Positions 27,233-36,631 of a DNA stretch of 64,000 bases are shown here, piece after piece. The notes under the pieces are model-generated. The model did no database searches and had not been told where the DNA came from. It worked only from the letters and a program-made list of their open reading frames with translations. Position 1 is the stretch's first letter. Each line of letters opens with the position of its first letter. The stretch is from Actinobaculum massiliense (lineage in GTDB: Bacteria > Actinomycetota > Actinomycetes > Actinomycetales > Actinomycetaceae), in the NCBI RefSeq assembly GCF_001457435.1, contig NZ_LN881717.1:629896-693895 (forward strand), in the 5' to 3' direction. The position numbers and the translations under genes are program-made.

Positions 27233-27255
27233 GGCCCGCCTGAGCTAAGCGGGCC
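27233..27255. terminator. Hairpin after the ABC importer
   Basis: A 7-bp perfect stem GGCCCGC (27233-27239) / GCGGGCC (27249-27255), 17 bp after the importer stop codon, without a U-run. Next to it is a 16-bp direct repeat (27251-27266 and 27294-27309). Between convergent genes, so it may act on either. Confidence 0.4.
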
Positions 27256-27311
27256 GGGTAGCTCGCCTGGGCTTAGCGGCGCCGGACCAGGCCGGGCCGG
27301 GTAGCTCGCTC

Positions 27312-30300
27312 CTAGCTTCCGATGCTGGCAATAAAAACCGCGTGAATGAAATCGCCTACCCAAGCCAAAAGCTCATCGCCTTCCAAGACGTGGTTTTGCC
27401 CGAGCTTCTTCCCCCCGCTGGAGGGCATGGGCACCAGGAGCGTGCGAATAGCCGGCTTGAGGAGGGCCTTCGGTTGCAGGCGCTTGAGCCGCGCCTGCTT
27501 GGAGTCCGGCAGATCGACCGGGGCAAAGCGCAAATTCCGCCCGGCCACCGTAATCTCCTCCAGGCCCGCTGCCCGCGCCCGCTCGCGTAGCGCGGCAATC
27601 CTAAACAGCCGCTCCGCTTCCTCGGGTAGCTCGCCGTAGCGGTCGACCATCTCTTCACGCACCGCCTGGCGTTCTTCCTCGTTCTTCGCATTGGCGATCT
27701 TCGAGTAGATCTCTAGGCGCAACCGCTCGGATGGCACGTAATCCTCGGCCAGGTAGGCCTCCACCGGAAGCTCGATGCGCACGTCGCTCGCGTCCTCTTC
27801 TTCCTCGCCATGCTCCCCGCGGATTTTCGCAACGGCGTCGGACACCATGCGCACGTATAAATCGAACCCGACTCCCTCGATATGCCCGGACTGCTCGCCT
27901 CCCAGCATATTTCCGGCCCCGCGGATTTCGAGGTCTTTCATCGCCACCTGCATGCCGGCGCCGAGGTCGGTGTTCGAGGCAATGGTGCGCAGCCGCTCGA
28001 GGGCGGTTTCGGTAAGCATCCGATGCGGCTCGTAGAGGAAGTAGGCGTAAGCGCGCTCGCGCCCGCGCCCCACCCGGCCGCGCAGCTGATGCAACTGCGA
28101 AAGCCCCATTTTGTCCGCGTTATCCACGATCAAAGTGTTGGCATTGGCAATATCCAGGCCGGTTTCCACGATCGTGGTGCACACCAGCACATCCACTTCG
28201 CGCTCCCAGAAGGACTGAATAACCTGCTCAAGCTCGCGCTCGGCCATTTGCCCGTGGGCAATGGCGATGCGCGCCTCGGGCACCAGTTCGGCCAGCATGG
28301 CCGCCACCTTGGGAAGATCCTGCACGCGGTTGTGCACGAAGAACACCTGACCATCGCGCAGGAGCTCGCGGCGAATCGCGGCGCTGAGCTGCTTATCCTC
28401 GCGCGCGCCCACGTAGGTAAGAATGGGGTGGCGCTCCTCGGGCGGAGTGGCGAGGGTGGACATTTCGCGCACGCCCGTCACCGCCATTTCCAGGGTGCGC
28501 GGAATCGGGGTGGCAGACATAGACAGAACGTCCACGCTCGGATACATCTGCTTGAGCGTTTCCTTGTGTTCCACGCCGAAACGCTGTTCTTCGTCGATCA
28601 CTACCAGGCCGAGGTCCTTGAAGCGCACGTTTCCGGTGAGCAACCGGTGCGTGCCAATCACGACGTCGACGCTCCCGTCCTTCAGCCCCTCAATTACCTC
28701 GCGGGATTCTTTCTCGGATTGGAAGCGCGAAAGGCTCGCCACCTTCACCGGGAAACCGGAACAACGCTCCTCGAAAGTTTCGCGATGCTGATCAACCAGC
28801 AAGGTGGTGGGCACCAGCACCGCCACCTGCTTGTTATCCATCACGGCCTTGAACGCGGCGCGCACGGCGATCTCAGTTTTGCCGTACCCCACGTCTCCGG
28901 AGATGAGGCGGTCCATGGGCACCGGCCGCTCCATATCCCGCTTCACTTCTTCGATGGTGTGCAGCTGGTCGGGCGTTTCCACGTATTCGAAGGCATCCTC
29001 CAACTCGCGCTGCCAGGGCGTATCGGGCCCAAAAGCGTGGCCGGGGGTTGCCAGACGCTCGGCATAAAGCCGGGTGAGCTCGGAGGCCATTTGGCGGGTA
29101 GCCGCCTTCGCCTTCTGCTTGGTTTTTGCCCAATCCGAGCCGCCCATTTTGTTCAAGCGCGGAGCCTCCCCGCCCGAGTAGCGGCTGATCTGATCGAGCT
29201 GATCGGTGGGTACCCACAGTTGGTCGCCGGGTTGGCCGCGCTTGGAGGAGGCATATTCAAGCACCAGGTATTCGCGCTGGTTATCCCCGCGCATGGCCCC
29301 ACTACCAATGGAGCGCTTCGCCATTTTCACGAACTTGCCCACGCCGTGGCGTTCGTGCACCACAAAATCGCCGGGCTTGAGCGCGAGCGGATCAACGGTG
29401 GCCTTGCGCCGCTTGGGGAGTTTGCGTGGCTCGCGAATGGAGGAGCCGCCGCGGGAAGTGATGTCATTCGCGGAAAGAATCGCGAAGCGCTCCTCCTCCA
29501 TCACAAATCCCTCGCCAATCGGCGCGGTGGTCACGTAGACCACCGAGGGTTCGAGTTTTTGGGGAAGGTTTTCCACGAACGACGCCGCCGCTCCGACCTC
29601 GCCCAGTTGCTCGGTCAGCCTGCGGCCCAGGCCGGGCCCCTGGGTAACGAGCACAAAGCGCCAGCGCCGCTTGGTGAGGTCGCGAATCACGCGCAGGGCT
29701 TCGTCGACTTTGCCGAGGAATTTGCGCGGCTGGCGTACCTTGCCCGGCGCGTTAGCCGCGCCGGCCGCGTTAGCCTCGCTGCCCGCGTTCGCTTCGCTAC
29801 CCACGCCAACACCGGGCGCCTGCGCGCTAATGCCGCCCAGCTCCCACCAGGCTTGGCCGCGCGAACGGGCGAGCCGGCGCGTTTCGGCCACCGTGGCGAA
29901 ATTCGCATCGGAGGCCTGAATTGGAACCTCGGCCCCGGCCGCCGCCGCGGACCACGCCGCGGTCAAGAATTCTTCGGTGGTTTGAATAAGTGACTCGGCA
30001 CGCTGGGAAATCCGCTCCGGCTCCACCAGCACAATCCGCGCGCCTTCCGGAACCGTTTCGAGCACCGGAATCATTTTGTCTACCAGCGCGGGAGCGAGGG
30101 ATTCCATTCCCTCTACCGCAATGCCCTCGCTGAGTTTATCGAGCATATCCACCGCGCCCGGTAACTGCGGAATGAGCGCCTTCGCCCGCGCGCGCACCGC
30201 GTCGGTAAGCAAAACTTCGCGGCACGGCGGCGCATACATTTCTCCGCGGGCCTCAATGGAACGCTGATCGGAAACCGAGAAGCTGCGGATTTCATCGACT

Positions 30301-30926
30301 TCATCGCCGAAGAACTCCACTCGCAGGGGGTGATCTTCGGTGGGCGGGAAAACGTCCAGAATTCCGCCACGAACCGCGAACTGCCCGCGCTTTTCCACCA
30401 TGTCGACGCGCGAGTACGCGGCCGCAACCAGCTGGTTTTCGATATCTTCCAGGCCGGTAAAATCTCCGACCTTCAGCCGTACCGGCTCCATCTCCCCCAG
30501 GCCGGCGCTAATGGGTTGCAAAAGCGCACGCACCGGCATGAAGACGGCCCGCAGGGGTCCAAATTCTTCCGGATGCGCCAGCCGGCGCTGCACTAGCAGG
30601 CGCTGGGCGACGGTATCGGAACGCGGAGACAGGCGTTCATGCGGAAGGGTTTCCCAGGAGGGAAACACCTCCATCTCCTCGGCCGGAAGATATGCACGTA
30701 GCGCCCCGGCCAGTTCCTCGGCCTCGCGCCCGGTCGCCGTGACAATAACGTGCAGGGCATCACTTGGCGCTGGGCTTTGCGGCGAGGCACCGCCCAGCAT
30801 CAGCGCTACCGCGGCGGGAACTGCTCCCCGCGGCAGGGGGATATTTTTCGAGCTCGCGGCGGAATCCGCCAGCTTCGCCAGGTCGGGGTTTTCCGCAACG
30901 ATCGGCAAGACCGGACGTAGGTTCAT
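27312..30926 (-). CDS. mfd: Transcription-repair coupling factor Mfd
   Basis: A 1204-residue DNA translocase that removes RNA polymerase stalled at lesions and recruits UvrA. Domain order: UvrB-like N-terminal module (VFPSWETLPHERLSPRSDTVAQRL; DVFPPTEDHPLRVEFFGDEVDEIRSF), an Ala/Asn/Gly-rich insertion (about residues 385-405), the RNA polymerase-interacting domain (LKPGDFVVHERHGVGKFV), then two RecA-like motor lobes with Walker A GDVGYGKTE, DEEQ and the TRG region, and the C-terminal regulatory domain. The ATG at 30926 has GGAAAGAAG upstream; 13 nt separate it from pth. Confidence 0.97.
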   Translation of the reverse strand: MNLRPVLPIVAENPDLAKLADSAASSKNIPLPRGAVPAAVALMLGGASPQSPAPSDALHVIVTATGREAEELAGALRAYLPAEEMEVFPSWETLPHERLSPRSDTVAQRLLVQRRLAHPEEFGPLRAVFMPVRALLQPISAGLGEMEPVRLKVGDFTGLEDIENQLVAAAYSRVDMVEKRGQFAVRGGILDVFPPTEDHPLRVEFFGDEVDEIRSFSVSDQRSIEARGEMYAPPCREVLLTDAVRARAKALIPQLPGAVDMLDKLSEGIAVEGMESLAPALVDKMIPVLETVPEGARIVLVEPERISQRAESLIQTTEEFLTAAWSAAAAGAEVPIQASDANFATVAETRRLARSRGQAWWELGGISAQAPGVGVGSEANAGSEANAAGAANAPGKVRQPRKFLGKVDEALRVIRDLTKRRWRFVLVTQGPGLGRRLTEQLGEVGAAASFVENLPQKLEPSVVYVTTAPIGEGFVMEEERFAILSANDITSRGGSSIREPRKLPKRRKATVDPLALKPGDFVVHERHGVGKFVKMAKRSIGSGAMRGDNQREYLVLEYASSKRGQPGDQLWVPTDQLDQISRYSGGEAPRLNKMGGSDWAKTKQKAKAATRQMASELTRLYAERLATPGHAFGPDTPWQRELEDAFEYVETPDQLHTIEEVKRDMERPVPMDRLISGDVGYGKTEIAVRAAFKAVMDNKQVAVLVPTTLLVDQHRETFEERCSGFPVKVASLSRFQSEKESREVIEGLKDGSVDVVIGTHRLLTGNVRFKDLGLVVIDEEQRFGVEHKETLKQMYPSVDVLSMSATPIPRTLEMAVTGVREMSTLATPPEERHPILTYVGAREDKQLSAAIRRELLRDGQVFFVHNRVQDLPKVAAMLAELVPEARIAIAHGQMAERELEQVIQSFWEREVDVLVCTTIVETGLDIANANTLIVDNADKMGLSQLHQLRGRVGRGRERAYAYFLYEPHRMLTETALERLRTIASNTDLGAGMQVAMKDLEIRGAGNMLGGEQSGHIEGVGFDLYVRMVSDAVAKIRGEHGEEEEDASDVRIELPVEAYLAEDYVPSERLRLEIYSKIANAKNEEERQAVREEMVDRYGELPEEAERLFRIAALRERARAAGLEEITVAGRNLRFAPVDLPDSKQARLKRLQPKALLKPAIRTLLVPMPSSGGKKLGQNHVLEGDELLAWVGDFIHAVFIASIGS

Positions 30927-30939
30927 GACTTCTTTCCGT

Positions 30940-31521
30940 TTAGTTCTGCGTATGCAAATGCAAGGTAGCCGTCTCCAGCCCCAGGCGCACCACTTCTTCC
31001 ACCGCGTCCGCGGCGCGTTCAATCAGCACCCCGAGGTCTTTCTTCTCCGCTGCGGAGAAGGCGCGAAGCACATAATCAGCCGGATCCTGGCGCCCCGGCG
31101 GGCGGCCAATCCCAAATCGCAGGCGAATGTAGTTCTTGGCGCCCAGGGATTGGCTAATTGATTTCAGGCCGTTATGCCCACCTTCGCCTCCCCCACGCTT
31201 GAGCTTGAGGGTGCCAAACGGAAGATCGAGTTCATCGTGCACCACAATGAGGTTTTCCGGCGGGCACTCGTAGTACTTCATTAGCGAGGAAACCGGCCCG
31301 CCCGAGGTATTCATATAGCTGTCGCAGATGGCGAAAACAACCCGCTCGGCATCCGCGCCGTAACCCGCGCGCGCCACTAGCTGGTGGGTATTGGTTTTCT
31401 TATGCGCGGCGAGGGCGCCTCCGGCCCGCGCGGCCAGCGCCTCAATCACCATGTGTCCCGCGTTGTGGCGGGTTCCCTCGTATTTCGCACCGGGGTTCCC
31501 CAGCCCGACGACGACGTACAT
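30940..31521 (-). CDS. pth: Peptidyl-tRNA hydrolase
   Basis: Recycles peptidyl-tRNA released by stalled ribosomes. The 193-residue protein has the N-terminal VVGLGNPGAKYEGTRHNAGHMV with catalytic His19, the loop SYMNTSGGPV, and the conserved blocks LIVVHDELDLPFG and LKRGGGEGGHNGLKSI (substrate-binding Asn). Length and motifs are standard. It lies downstream of rplY and 13 nt upstream of mfd on the minus strand, a common actinobacterial order (rplY-pth-mfd). Confidence 0.97.
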   Translation of the reverse strand: MYVVVGLGNPGAKYEGTRHNAGHMVIEALAARAGGALAAHKKTNTHQLVARAGYGADAERVVFAICDSYMNTSGGPVSSLMKYYECPPENLIVVHDELDLPFGTLKLKRGGGEGGHNGLKSISQSLGAKNYIRLRFGIGRPPGRQDPADYVLRAFSAAEKKDLGVLIERAADAVEEVVRLGLETATLHLHTQN

Positions 31522-31726
31522 TCTTCCTCCCGCAATTTCCGTGCGTATTTATTCTGGCAGAACTCGATGCCGACACAAACCGGCTAATAATGCCGCAAGG
31601 CCGCACCCGTGCCTCTCGCCTTTTCTCTTGGCCCGGTGCCTTTCGGCGCCTCCGGGCGAGGTTTGGCGGTCGAGCACTGGTGCGGCCCCGCGATATCTGC
31701 GTGTCTTTAGGCGACGCGCTAGAAGT

Positions 31727-32377
31727 TTACTCGGCGGCTTCTTCCTCGGCCTTCTCAGCCTCGGCAGATTCCTCAGCCTGAGCCTCGGCCATAGCGGCGT
31801 CAGCTTCCTCGAGCGCAGTATCAACCTGCGGCTCGGTCACCATCACGGCCACCTCTTCGGCGTCGGCAACGATCTCAACGTCGTCGGCAACCTTCAGATC
31901 CGCAACCGTCACGCGCTCGCCTGCGTTCAGGCCCTCAACGTCCGCCACAACCGAATCCGGGATATCGATAACCGGGGCCTTGACGATCACGTTCATGAGC
32001 TCGATCGTGTAGATCATGCCGGGGGCGGGCTCGCCGGTAACCTCGACCGGAACCTCAACCTCGACCTTCTCGTTACGGGTCACGCGCTGCAGGTCGACGT
32101 GAGTAATGCGGCGGGTCACCGGGTTGCGCTGAATGTCCTTGACGAGCGCGAGCAGATCGGACGAAGCGCCTTCGTCCTTGACGATGTTGATGATCGCGTT
32201 CGGATTGTCCTTCACAATGAGGAAGAGCTCGTGGGCGTCAACCGCAACGTGAATCGGATCCTGGCCGTGACCGTAGAGGACCGCCGGGGTCTGGCCATCG
32301 CGGCGCAGACGACGCGAAGCGCCCTTACCAAATTCCGTGCGCTCAGTACCAATGAGACGCTTCTGCTCAAAAGCCAT
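31727..32377 (-). CDS. rplY: 50S ribosomal protein L25/general stress protein Ctc
   Basis: Binds 5S rRNA in the large subunit. The 216-residue long form has the L25 N-terminal domain (residues 1-95, with GASRRLRRDGQTPAVLYGHG) and the TL5 C-terminal beta domain (about 100-180), then an acidic Ala/Glu-rich tail of about 30 residues. AGGAG lies 7 nt before the ATG at 32377; the upstream frame from 32449 lacks a ribosome site. A 205-bp gap separates it from pth. Confidence 0.95.
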   Translation of the reverse strand: MAFEQKRLIGTERTEFGKGASRRLRRDGQTPAVLYGHGQDPIHVAVDAHELFLIVKDNPNAIINIVKDEGASSDLLALVKDIQRNPVTRRITHVDLQRVTRNEKVEVEVPVEVTGEPAPGMIYTIELMNVIVKAPVIDIPDSVVADVEGLNAGERVTVADLKVADDVEIVADAEEVAVMVTEPQVDTALEEADAAMAEAQAEESAEAEKAEEEAAE

Positions 32378-32739
32378 ATTCGCTCCTAAAACATGCGGCG
32401 CGCAGTGCGAGCCGCGGGTATCAATTTCGAACACCCGCGCCGGTGGCACGGGAGGTTGGCCTCGTGCAGGCCAACTCTGCTAGGAGCGCCTGCCGCGTCG
32501 ATAACGGAATATCGCGAGAAATTCGCGTTCCCTCGCCGAAGCAACCTAAAAATTATAAACGCTCGGCGGCGTGGTTTCCAGGGTTTTTGGTGCGAGGCCC
32601 GCCACCTCGGCCCGCCGGTACGACGGCGTCGTAAAGCTACGCGGCCCGCCGGTACGACGGCGTCGTGCGCTTCCGGAAGGAACAAACAACTCGCGAAGCG
32701 AAAACACTTCCCCCTCCGGGTAGCGCACCGCGAAGCGAG
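32378..32739. repeat. Gene-free region with a 25-bp perfect direct repeat
   Basis: A 362-bp stretch between rplY and the TSUP permease, which is on the same strand. It holds two identical 25-bp copies (32608-32632 and 32642-32666), 34 bp apart. Each contains the near-palindrome ACGACG-G-CGTCGT; in the first copy the dyad extends to TACGACG-G-CGTCGTA. The rplY promoter must lie toward 32400. No ORF or RNA gene is evident. Confidence 0.55.
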
Positions 32740-33474
32740 CTAGCGAACCAGGAGCCACACGAAAAGCGCCAGGCCGCAGACCAGTACGAAAACGCGGATG
32801 GTGCGGTCGGAGAAATAGTGGCCGATTTTCGGCCCAATCCAGCCGCCCACCAGGCCACCGACCATCATGCTGACGGCCGCGGGAACATTGACCGCGCCGT
32901 TGGCGAGGTAATAAACCGTCGCCACGGCATTGGCCACGGTGGTGATGGGCGCCTTCAAGAGCAGAGCCTCGCGGGTGGTCAGCGGGGTGAAAAGCGCGGC
33001 GACCGCCATGTACATCACCGCGGAGGCCGCCCCGAAATAGCCCGAATAGATTCCCACCCCGAAAACGAGGACGAGGAAAACCCCGGTGCCAACGTTCACG
33101 TGCCAGCCGGCGCGGGTGGCCAGCGGCGCCAGCACCACCGAGAGAACGGCAAAAAGCACCAACCACGGAACCACCGCTTCAAAAACGCTCGCGCTGACCC
33201 CGAGGAGGAGCACCGCACCGAGCGCCCCGCCAATTGCGGAGATTATGTATTGCGGCACGCGCGGATAGGTGGTGATGCGCCGAATGTAGCGCAGGCCGGA
33301 AAGTGTTGAGCCCAAGCCGCCGCCCACGTTGGAAAAGACGTTCGTGGTGTTGGCAATCACCGGCGGGAAACCGAGCAAAAGCAATGCTGGGTAGGTGAAA
33401 ACAGACGCGACCCCGGAGAGGTATCCGATGATCGCGCCGATGAGTCCAACGAAAAATACGGCAAGTATGAGCAT
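32740..33474 (-). CDS. TauE/SafE (TSUP) family membrane permease
   Basis: A 244-residue protein with about eight hydrophobic helices arranged as two homologous halves, each with a Gly-rich loop near its N-terminus (GLIGAIIGYLSGVASVFTYPALLLLG and GVGIYSGYFGAASAVMYMA). This is the sulfite/organosulfonate exporter TauE/SafE fold. The real substrate is unknown; members move anions including sulfite and sulfoacetate. It stands alone between rplY and prs on the minus strand. Confidence 0.9.
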   Translation of the reverse strand: MLILAVFFVGLIGAIIGYLSGVASVFTYPALLLLGFPPVIANTTNVFSNVGGGLGSTLSGLRYIRRITTYPRVPQYIISAIGGALGAVLLLGVSASVFEAVVPWLVLFAVLSVVLAPLATRAGWHVNVGTGVFLVLVFGVGIYSGYFGAASAVMYMAVAALFTPLTTREALLLKAPITTVANAVATVYYLANGAVNVPAAVSMMVGGLVGGWIGPKIGHYFSDRTIRVFVLVCGLALFVWLLVR

Positions 33475-33592
33475 GTAGGAGTCTGGAATCTAAACCTTGG
33501 GAATTCGAACCGGTGGGCGCTAGCCGAAAATCGTCCAGCGCCCACCGGAAATAACCGCGATGCCTCGCGGAAGGCAAATCTAGATGGTGCCT

Positions 33593-34576
33593 TTAGTAGG
33601 CGCCGTCGAACAGGGAGGTCACCGAACCGTCCTCGAAGACCTCGTCAATGGCGCGGGCGATCACCGGAGCAATCGAGAGCACCGTTAACCCGTCGAAACG
33701 CTTCTCCTCCGGGATCGGCAGGGTGTTGGTGACGATAATTTCGCGGCAACCCGCGTCGCGCAGGCGCTCGACGGCGGGGCCCGAAAGCAGACCGTGCGTG
33801 GCGGCAACGATAACTTCCTTAGCTCCGGCGTCGCGCACCACATGAATGGCGCCCACCAGGGTGCCGGCGGTGTCAATCATGTCGTCAACAATGATGGCCG
33901 TCTTGTCCTTGACGTCACCCACCACGCGCTTGGCCACGGCCACGTTCGCCTGGCTGATATCGCGGGTCTTGTGAACGAAGGCGAGGGGCAGGCTTCCCAG
34001 GCGGGCGGCCCACTGCTCGGCAACCTTAATGCGGCCGGCATCCGGGGAGACCATAACCGAGGTCTCCGGATCAATCAGCGTCTTGACGTACTTAACGAGG
34101 GTGGGCATGGCCCACAGGTGATCGACCGGGCCGTCGAAGAAGCCCTGGGTCTGAGCGGCGTGCAGATCAACGCTCATCACGCGGTCAGCGCCGGCGGTGC
34201 GGAACAAATCCGAGACCAGGCGGGCGGAAATCGGCTCGCGGCCCTTGTGCTTCTTGTCCTGGCGAGCGTACGGGTAGTACGGAGCCACTACGGTGATTCG
34301 CTTGGCGGAGGCGCGCTTGGCGGCATCCACCAAAAGAAGAGCCTCCATCAACCACTTATTAATCGGGTCGGTGAAGGACTGAAGAATAAACACATCAGAA
34401 CCGCGCAGCGATTCTTCGTAACGCACGTAAATTTCCGAGTTTGCGAAGTCGTACGCCGTGGTGGGCAAAAGGCTAATGCCGAGTTCTTTTGCCACCGCCT
34501 CCGCTAGCTCCGGATAAGCGCGCCCCGCAACGAGGACCAGTCGCTTGTCATTAGATACCCGCATTCCAGTGGCCAT
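33593..34576 (-). CDS. prs: Ribose-phosphate pyrophosphokinase (PRPP synthetase)
   Basis: Makes PRPP from ribose 5-phosphate and ATP for nucleotide, His and Trp synthesis. The 327-residue protein shows LLPTTAYDFANSEIYVRYEESLRGSDVFILQS at the N-terminus, the flexible loop YARQDKKHKGREPISARLV, DLHAAQTQGFF, and the PRPP-binding loop AIIVDDMIDTAGTL. Two possible starts (ATG at 34576 or the fifth codon). A terminator-like hairpin at 34661-34694 separates it from glmU. Confidence 0.97.
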   Translation of the reverse strand: MATGMRVSNDKRLVLVAGRAYPELAEAVAKELGISLLPTTAYDFANSEIYVRYEESLRGSDVFILQSFTDPINKWLMEALLLVDAAKRASAKRITVVAPYYPYARQDKKHKGREPISARLVSDLFRTAGADRVMSVDLHAAQTQGFFDGPVDHLWAMPTLVKYVKTLIDPETSVMVSPDAGRIKVAEQWAARLGSLPLAFVHKTRDISQANVAVAKRVVGDVKDKTAIIVDDMIDTAGTLVGAIHVVRDAGAKEVIVAATHGLLSGPAVERLRDAGCREIIVTNTLPIPEEKRFDGLTVLSIAPVIARAIDEVFEDGSVTSLFDGAY

Positions 34577-34660
34577 TTACCTGTGTGCCCTTCCCCTTGC
34601 AATCCCTGCTCTCGCTTCACGCTGGAGCGTGAACGTTGGGTTTCGAAATGGTGAATTAAA

Positions 34661-34694
34661 AGGGGGATTGCACGCCGACGGCGAAAAGCCCCCT
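34661..34694 (-). terminator. Terminator between glmU and prs
   Basis: On the minus strand AGGGGG (from 34694-34689) pairs with CCCCCT (34666-34661), with an internal CGCCG/CGGCG stem, and is followed by TTTAATT. It lies about 80 bp after the glmU stop and could attenuate read-through into prs. Confidence 0.6.
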
Positions 34695-34771
34695 CCTCTT
34701 AAGGTACCCGTTTTCGCGGTCAATGGGCCACGAATCCCCCCCAAGTTATGAAGTTCTCCTATTTCTTGGTG

Positions 34772-35701
34772 TTAGTCTGCTGTGATCTGCGTATCAACGA
34801 AGACGCCCGGGCCGGCGTGAGCGCCGCTTTCCACCCGGGTGGCCCCGCGCAAAATCGTAAACGGCTCCACCACCGCATCGGCTTCCAGCTCCACGCTCAC
34901 ATCGATCCAGGCGCTGGCCGGGTCAATGATCGTCACGCCCGCGCGCATCCACTTCTCTCCAATGCGCCGGTTCATATCCGCCCGTAGAGCCGCCAGTTGC
35001 ACCAGGTCATTAGCGCCTTCAGCCACCCGATAGTCGGGGGCCACGTACGATCCCACGCCCGCCCCGGCCGCGTAGGCCTTGGCGATAACGTCGGTTAGAT
35101 ACATCTCCCCCTGCGCATTGTCGGTGCCGAGCGTTTCTAGGCTGGAACGCAGAAACTCGGCGTCGAATACATAGGTTGAGGTGTTCACCTCGTGAATCTG
35201 AAGCTGCTCCTCGCTGGCATCGCGGTGCTCCACAATGCCGCAAATCGCGCCGGCTTCATCACGGACGATTCGCCCGTAGCCGGTGGCGTCCGGAACAATC
35301 GCGCTGAGGACGGTGGCGGCGTTGCCAGCGTGGTGGGCGTAGAGCTCGCACAGAACGTCAGCGGAAAGAAGCGGGGTATCGCCGGCCATCACCAGGACGG
35401 GGCCGGAAACGTCCGCCGGCAGCGCATTCAGCCCGCACCACACCGCGCGGCCGGTGCCCTTGATCTCGTCTTGGTCAGCAATAATCACGCCGGGGTCCAC
35501 CGCGGTGGCGTGGCCGGCAACGAGGTCGCGTTCGTGGCGCACCACCACGACGACGTTCTCCGGCTCCACCCCGCGCGCGGCCGCGATGGCGTGGCCCAGC
35601 AGGGTGCGCCCGCACATTTCGTGGAGCACTTTGGGGGTGGCCGAATTCATGCGCGTGCCTTTACCGGCGGCAAGGATAATAACGGCGGCGGGATTTTCCA
35701 C
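34772..35701 (-). CDS. glmU: N-acetylglucosamine-1-phosphate uridyltransferase (GlmU lacking the acetyltransferase domain)
   Basis: The N-terminal GlmU domain (residues 1-230) is complete: LAAGKGTRM (10-18), QDEIKGTGRAV, LVMAGDTPLL and the YLTDVIAKA block, giving UDP-GlcNAc from GlcNAc-1-P and UTP. Only two or three left-handed beta-helix turns follow (GVTIIDPASAWID...GAHAGPGVFVDT) before the stop at residue 309; full GlmU has 450-495 residues. No continuation is present in the 195 bp downstream. The GTG at 35701 is chosen: GGAAGAAAGG lies upstream, whereas the longer frame would run into tRNA-Gln. The acetyl transfer step must be done elsewhere. Confidence 0.88.
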   Translation of the reverse strand: MENPAAVIILAAGKGTRMNSATPKVLHEMCGRTLLGHAIAAARGVEPENVVVVVRHERDLVAGHATAVDPGVIIADQDEIKGTGRAVWCGLNALPADVSGPVLVMAGDTPLLSADVLCELYAHHAGNAATVLSAIVPDATGYGRIVRDEAGAICGIVEHRDASEEQLQIHEVNTSTYVFDAEFLRSSLETLGTDNAQGEMYLTDVIAKAYAAGAGVGSYVAPDYRVAEGANDLVQLAALRADMNRRIGEKWMRAGVTIIDPASAWIDVSVELEADAVVEPFTILRGATRVESGAHAGPGVFVDTQITAD

Positions 35702-35790
35702 GGCGCTGACCTTTCTTCCAGGGCACGCCAGCAACGGAGCGGGCCTGCCGCGATAGTGACGCGGCCCGCGGCCGGGCCGCAATGGTTGAG

Positions 35791-35861
35791 TTCCGCCTCT
35801 AGGACTCGAACCTAGACAAGCGGTTCCAAAGACCGCTGTGCTGCCATTACACCAAGGCGGA
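35791..35861 (-). tRNA. tRNA-Gln (anticodon UUG)
   Basis: The minus strand gives acceptor TCCGCCT with AGGCGGA, an anticodon stem GCGGT/ACCGC with loop CTTTGGA (anticodon TTG), and T-arm CTAGG-TTCGAGT-CCTAG. CCA is not encoded. It lies just upstream of glmU on the same strand and may be co-transcribed. Confidence 0.95.
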
Positions 35862-35926
35862 TTGCACATTCTGGCGAATGCACCCGGACAGTCTAGCGAA
35901 AATTCCGAGTGCGGCATAATGGAGCC

Positions 35927-36577
35927 ATGTCACAACCCGAATCGAACGCCGCGCCGCGCAAACGCGTGCGCATGACTCGCTCCGAGCGCCGCGTGCAACT
36001 TGCCCAGGTGGCTCGCGATCTTTTTGCCACGAAGGGATACGACTCTGTTTCCATTGAGGAAATTGCGGCTGAAGCGGGCGTCTCCAAGCCGGTGGTTTAC
36101 GAGCACTTCGGGGGCAAAGAAGGCATTTACAACGTGGTGGTGGACCGCGAACTGACGATCCTTTCCGATCTGATTTTCACCCAGTTGCAGGACGGCGCTC
36201 GCGAGCGCGACGCGTTGGAGGCAATTGTGGTGGCGATTTTCAACTACATAGAAAATAACGACGCCGGATTCCGGCTCCTGGTGCAGCGTTCGCCCTCAAC
36301 CCTGGAGGGCGGTTCGTTCTCCACCGTAATGGCAGACGTCGCGGATGCCGTCACCGAGATGATTGTGCCCATGCTCGAGCGCAACGGGATTGATGCTCGC
36401 ACCGCGCCAATTTATGGGCAAATGCTGGCGGGCGGGATTGGCCAGGTGGGCCAATGGTGGGTGGATGTGAAAACCCCCGATAAGGAAACCCTTGCCGCCC
36501 ACGTGGTGAACTTCGTGTGGGACGGCCTGCGCGGCCTGGAGATTTCCCCGAAGTTGCGCCACTGCCCGGGCAAGTAG
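35927..36577 (+). CDS. TetR-family transcriptional regulator
   Basis: A 216-residue repressor-type protein. The TetR helix-turn-helix is at about residues 18-62 (QLAQVARDLFATKGYDSVSIEEIAAEAGVSKPVVYEHFGGKEGIY). The C-terminal helical domain (about 70-205) would bind a small ligand or drug. A CATAAT -10-like box ends 6 nt before the ATG at 35927, so initiation may be leaderless. It precedes an ABC-2 exporter pair, whose promoter region holds a 14-bp palindrome, so it probably represses that exporter. Confidence 0.9.
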   Translation: MSQPESNAAPRKRVRMTRSERRVQLAQVARDLFATKGYDSVSIEEIAAEAGVSKPVVYEHFGGKEGIYNVVVDRELTILSDLIFTQLQDGARERDALEAIVVAIFNYIENNDAGFRLLVQRSPSTLEGGSFSTVMADVADAVTEMIVPMLERNGIDARTAPIYGQMLAGGIGQVGQWWVDVKTPDKETLAAHVVNFVWDGLRGLEISPKLRHCPGK

Positions 36578-36631
36578 CGATTTTCCAGCAATGCGCGAAT
36601 TTCCATGATTCGCGGGCTCTGATCAAATATC

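Noticed and set aside
27882-29993. A 703-codon plus-strand open frame
   Set aside because: It lies wholly antisense to mfd, whose domains are intact. Its composition (His, Arg, Gly, Leu) is that of a GC-rich shadow frame.
35702-35917. N-terminal extension of the glmU frame
   Set aside because: It runs through tRNA-Gln and has no GlmU similarity; a GTG with a good ribosome site at 35701 gives the family N-terminus.
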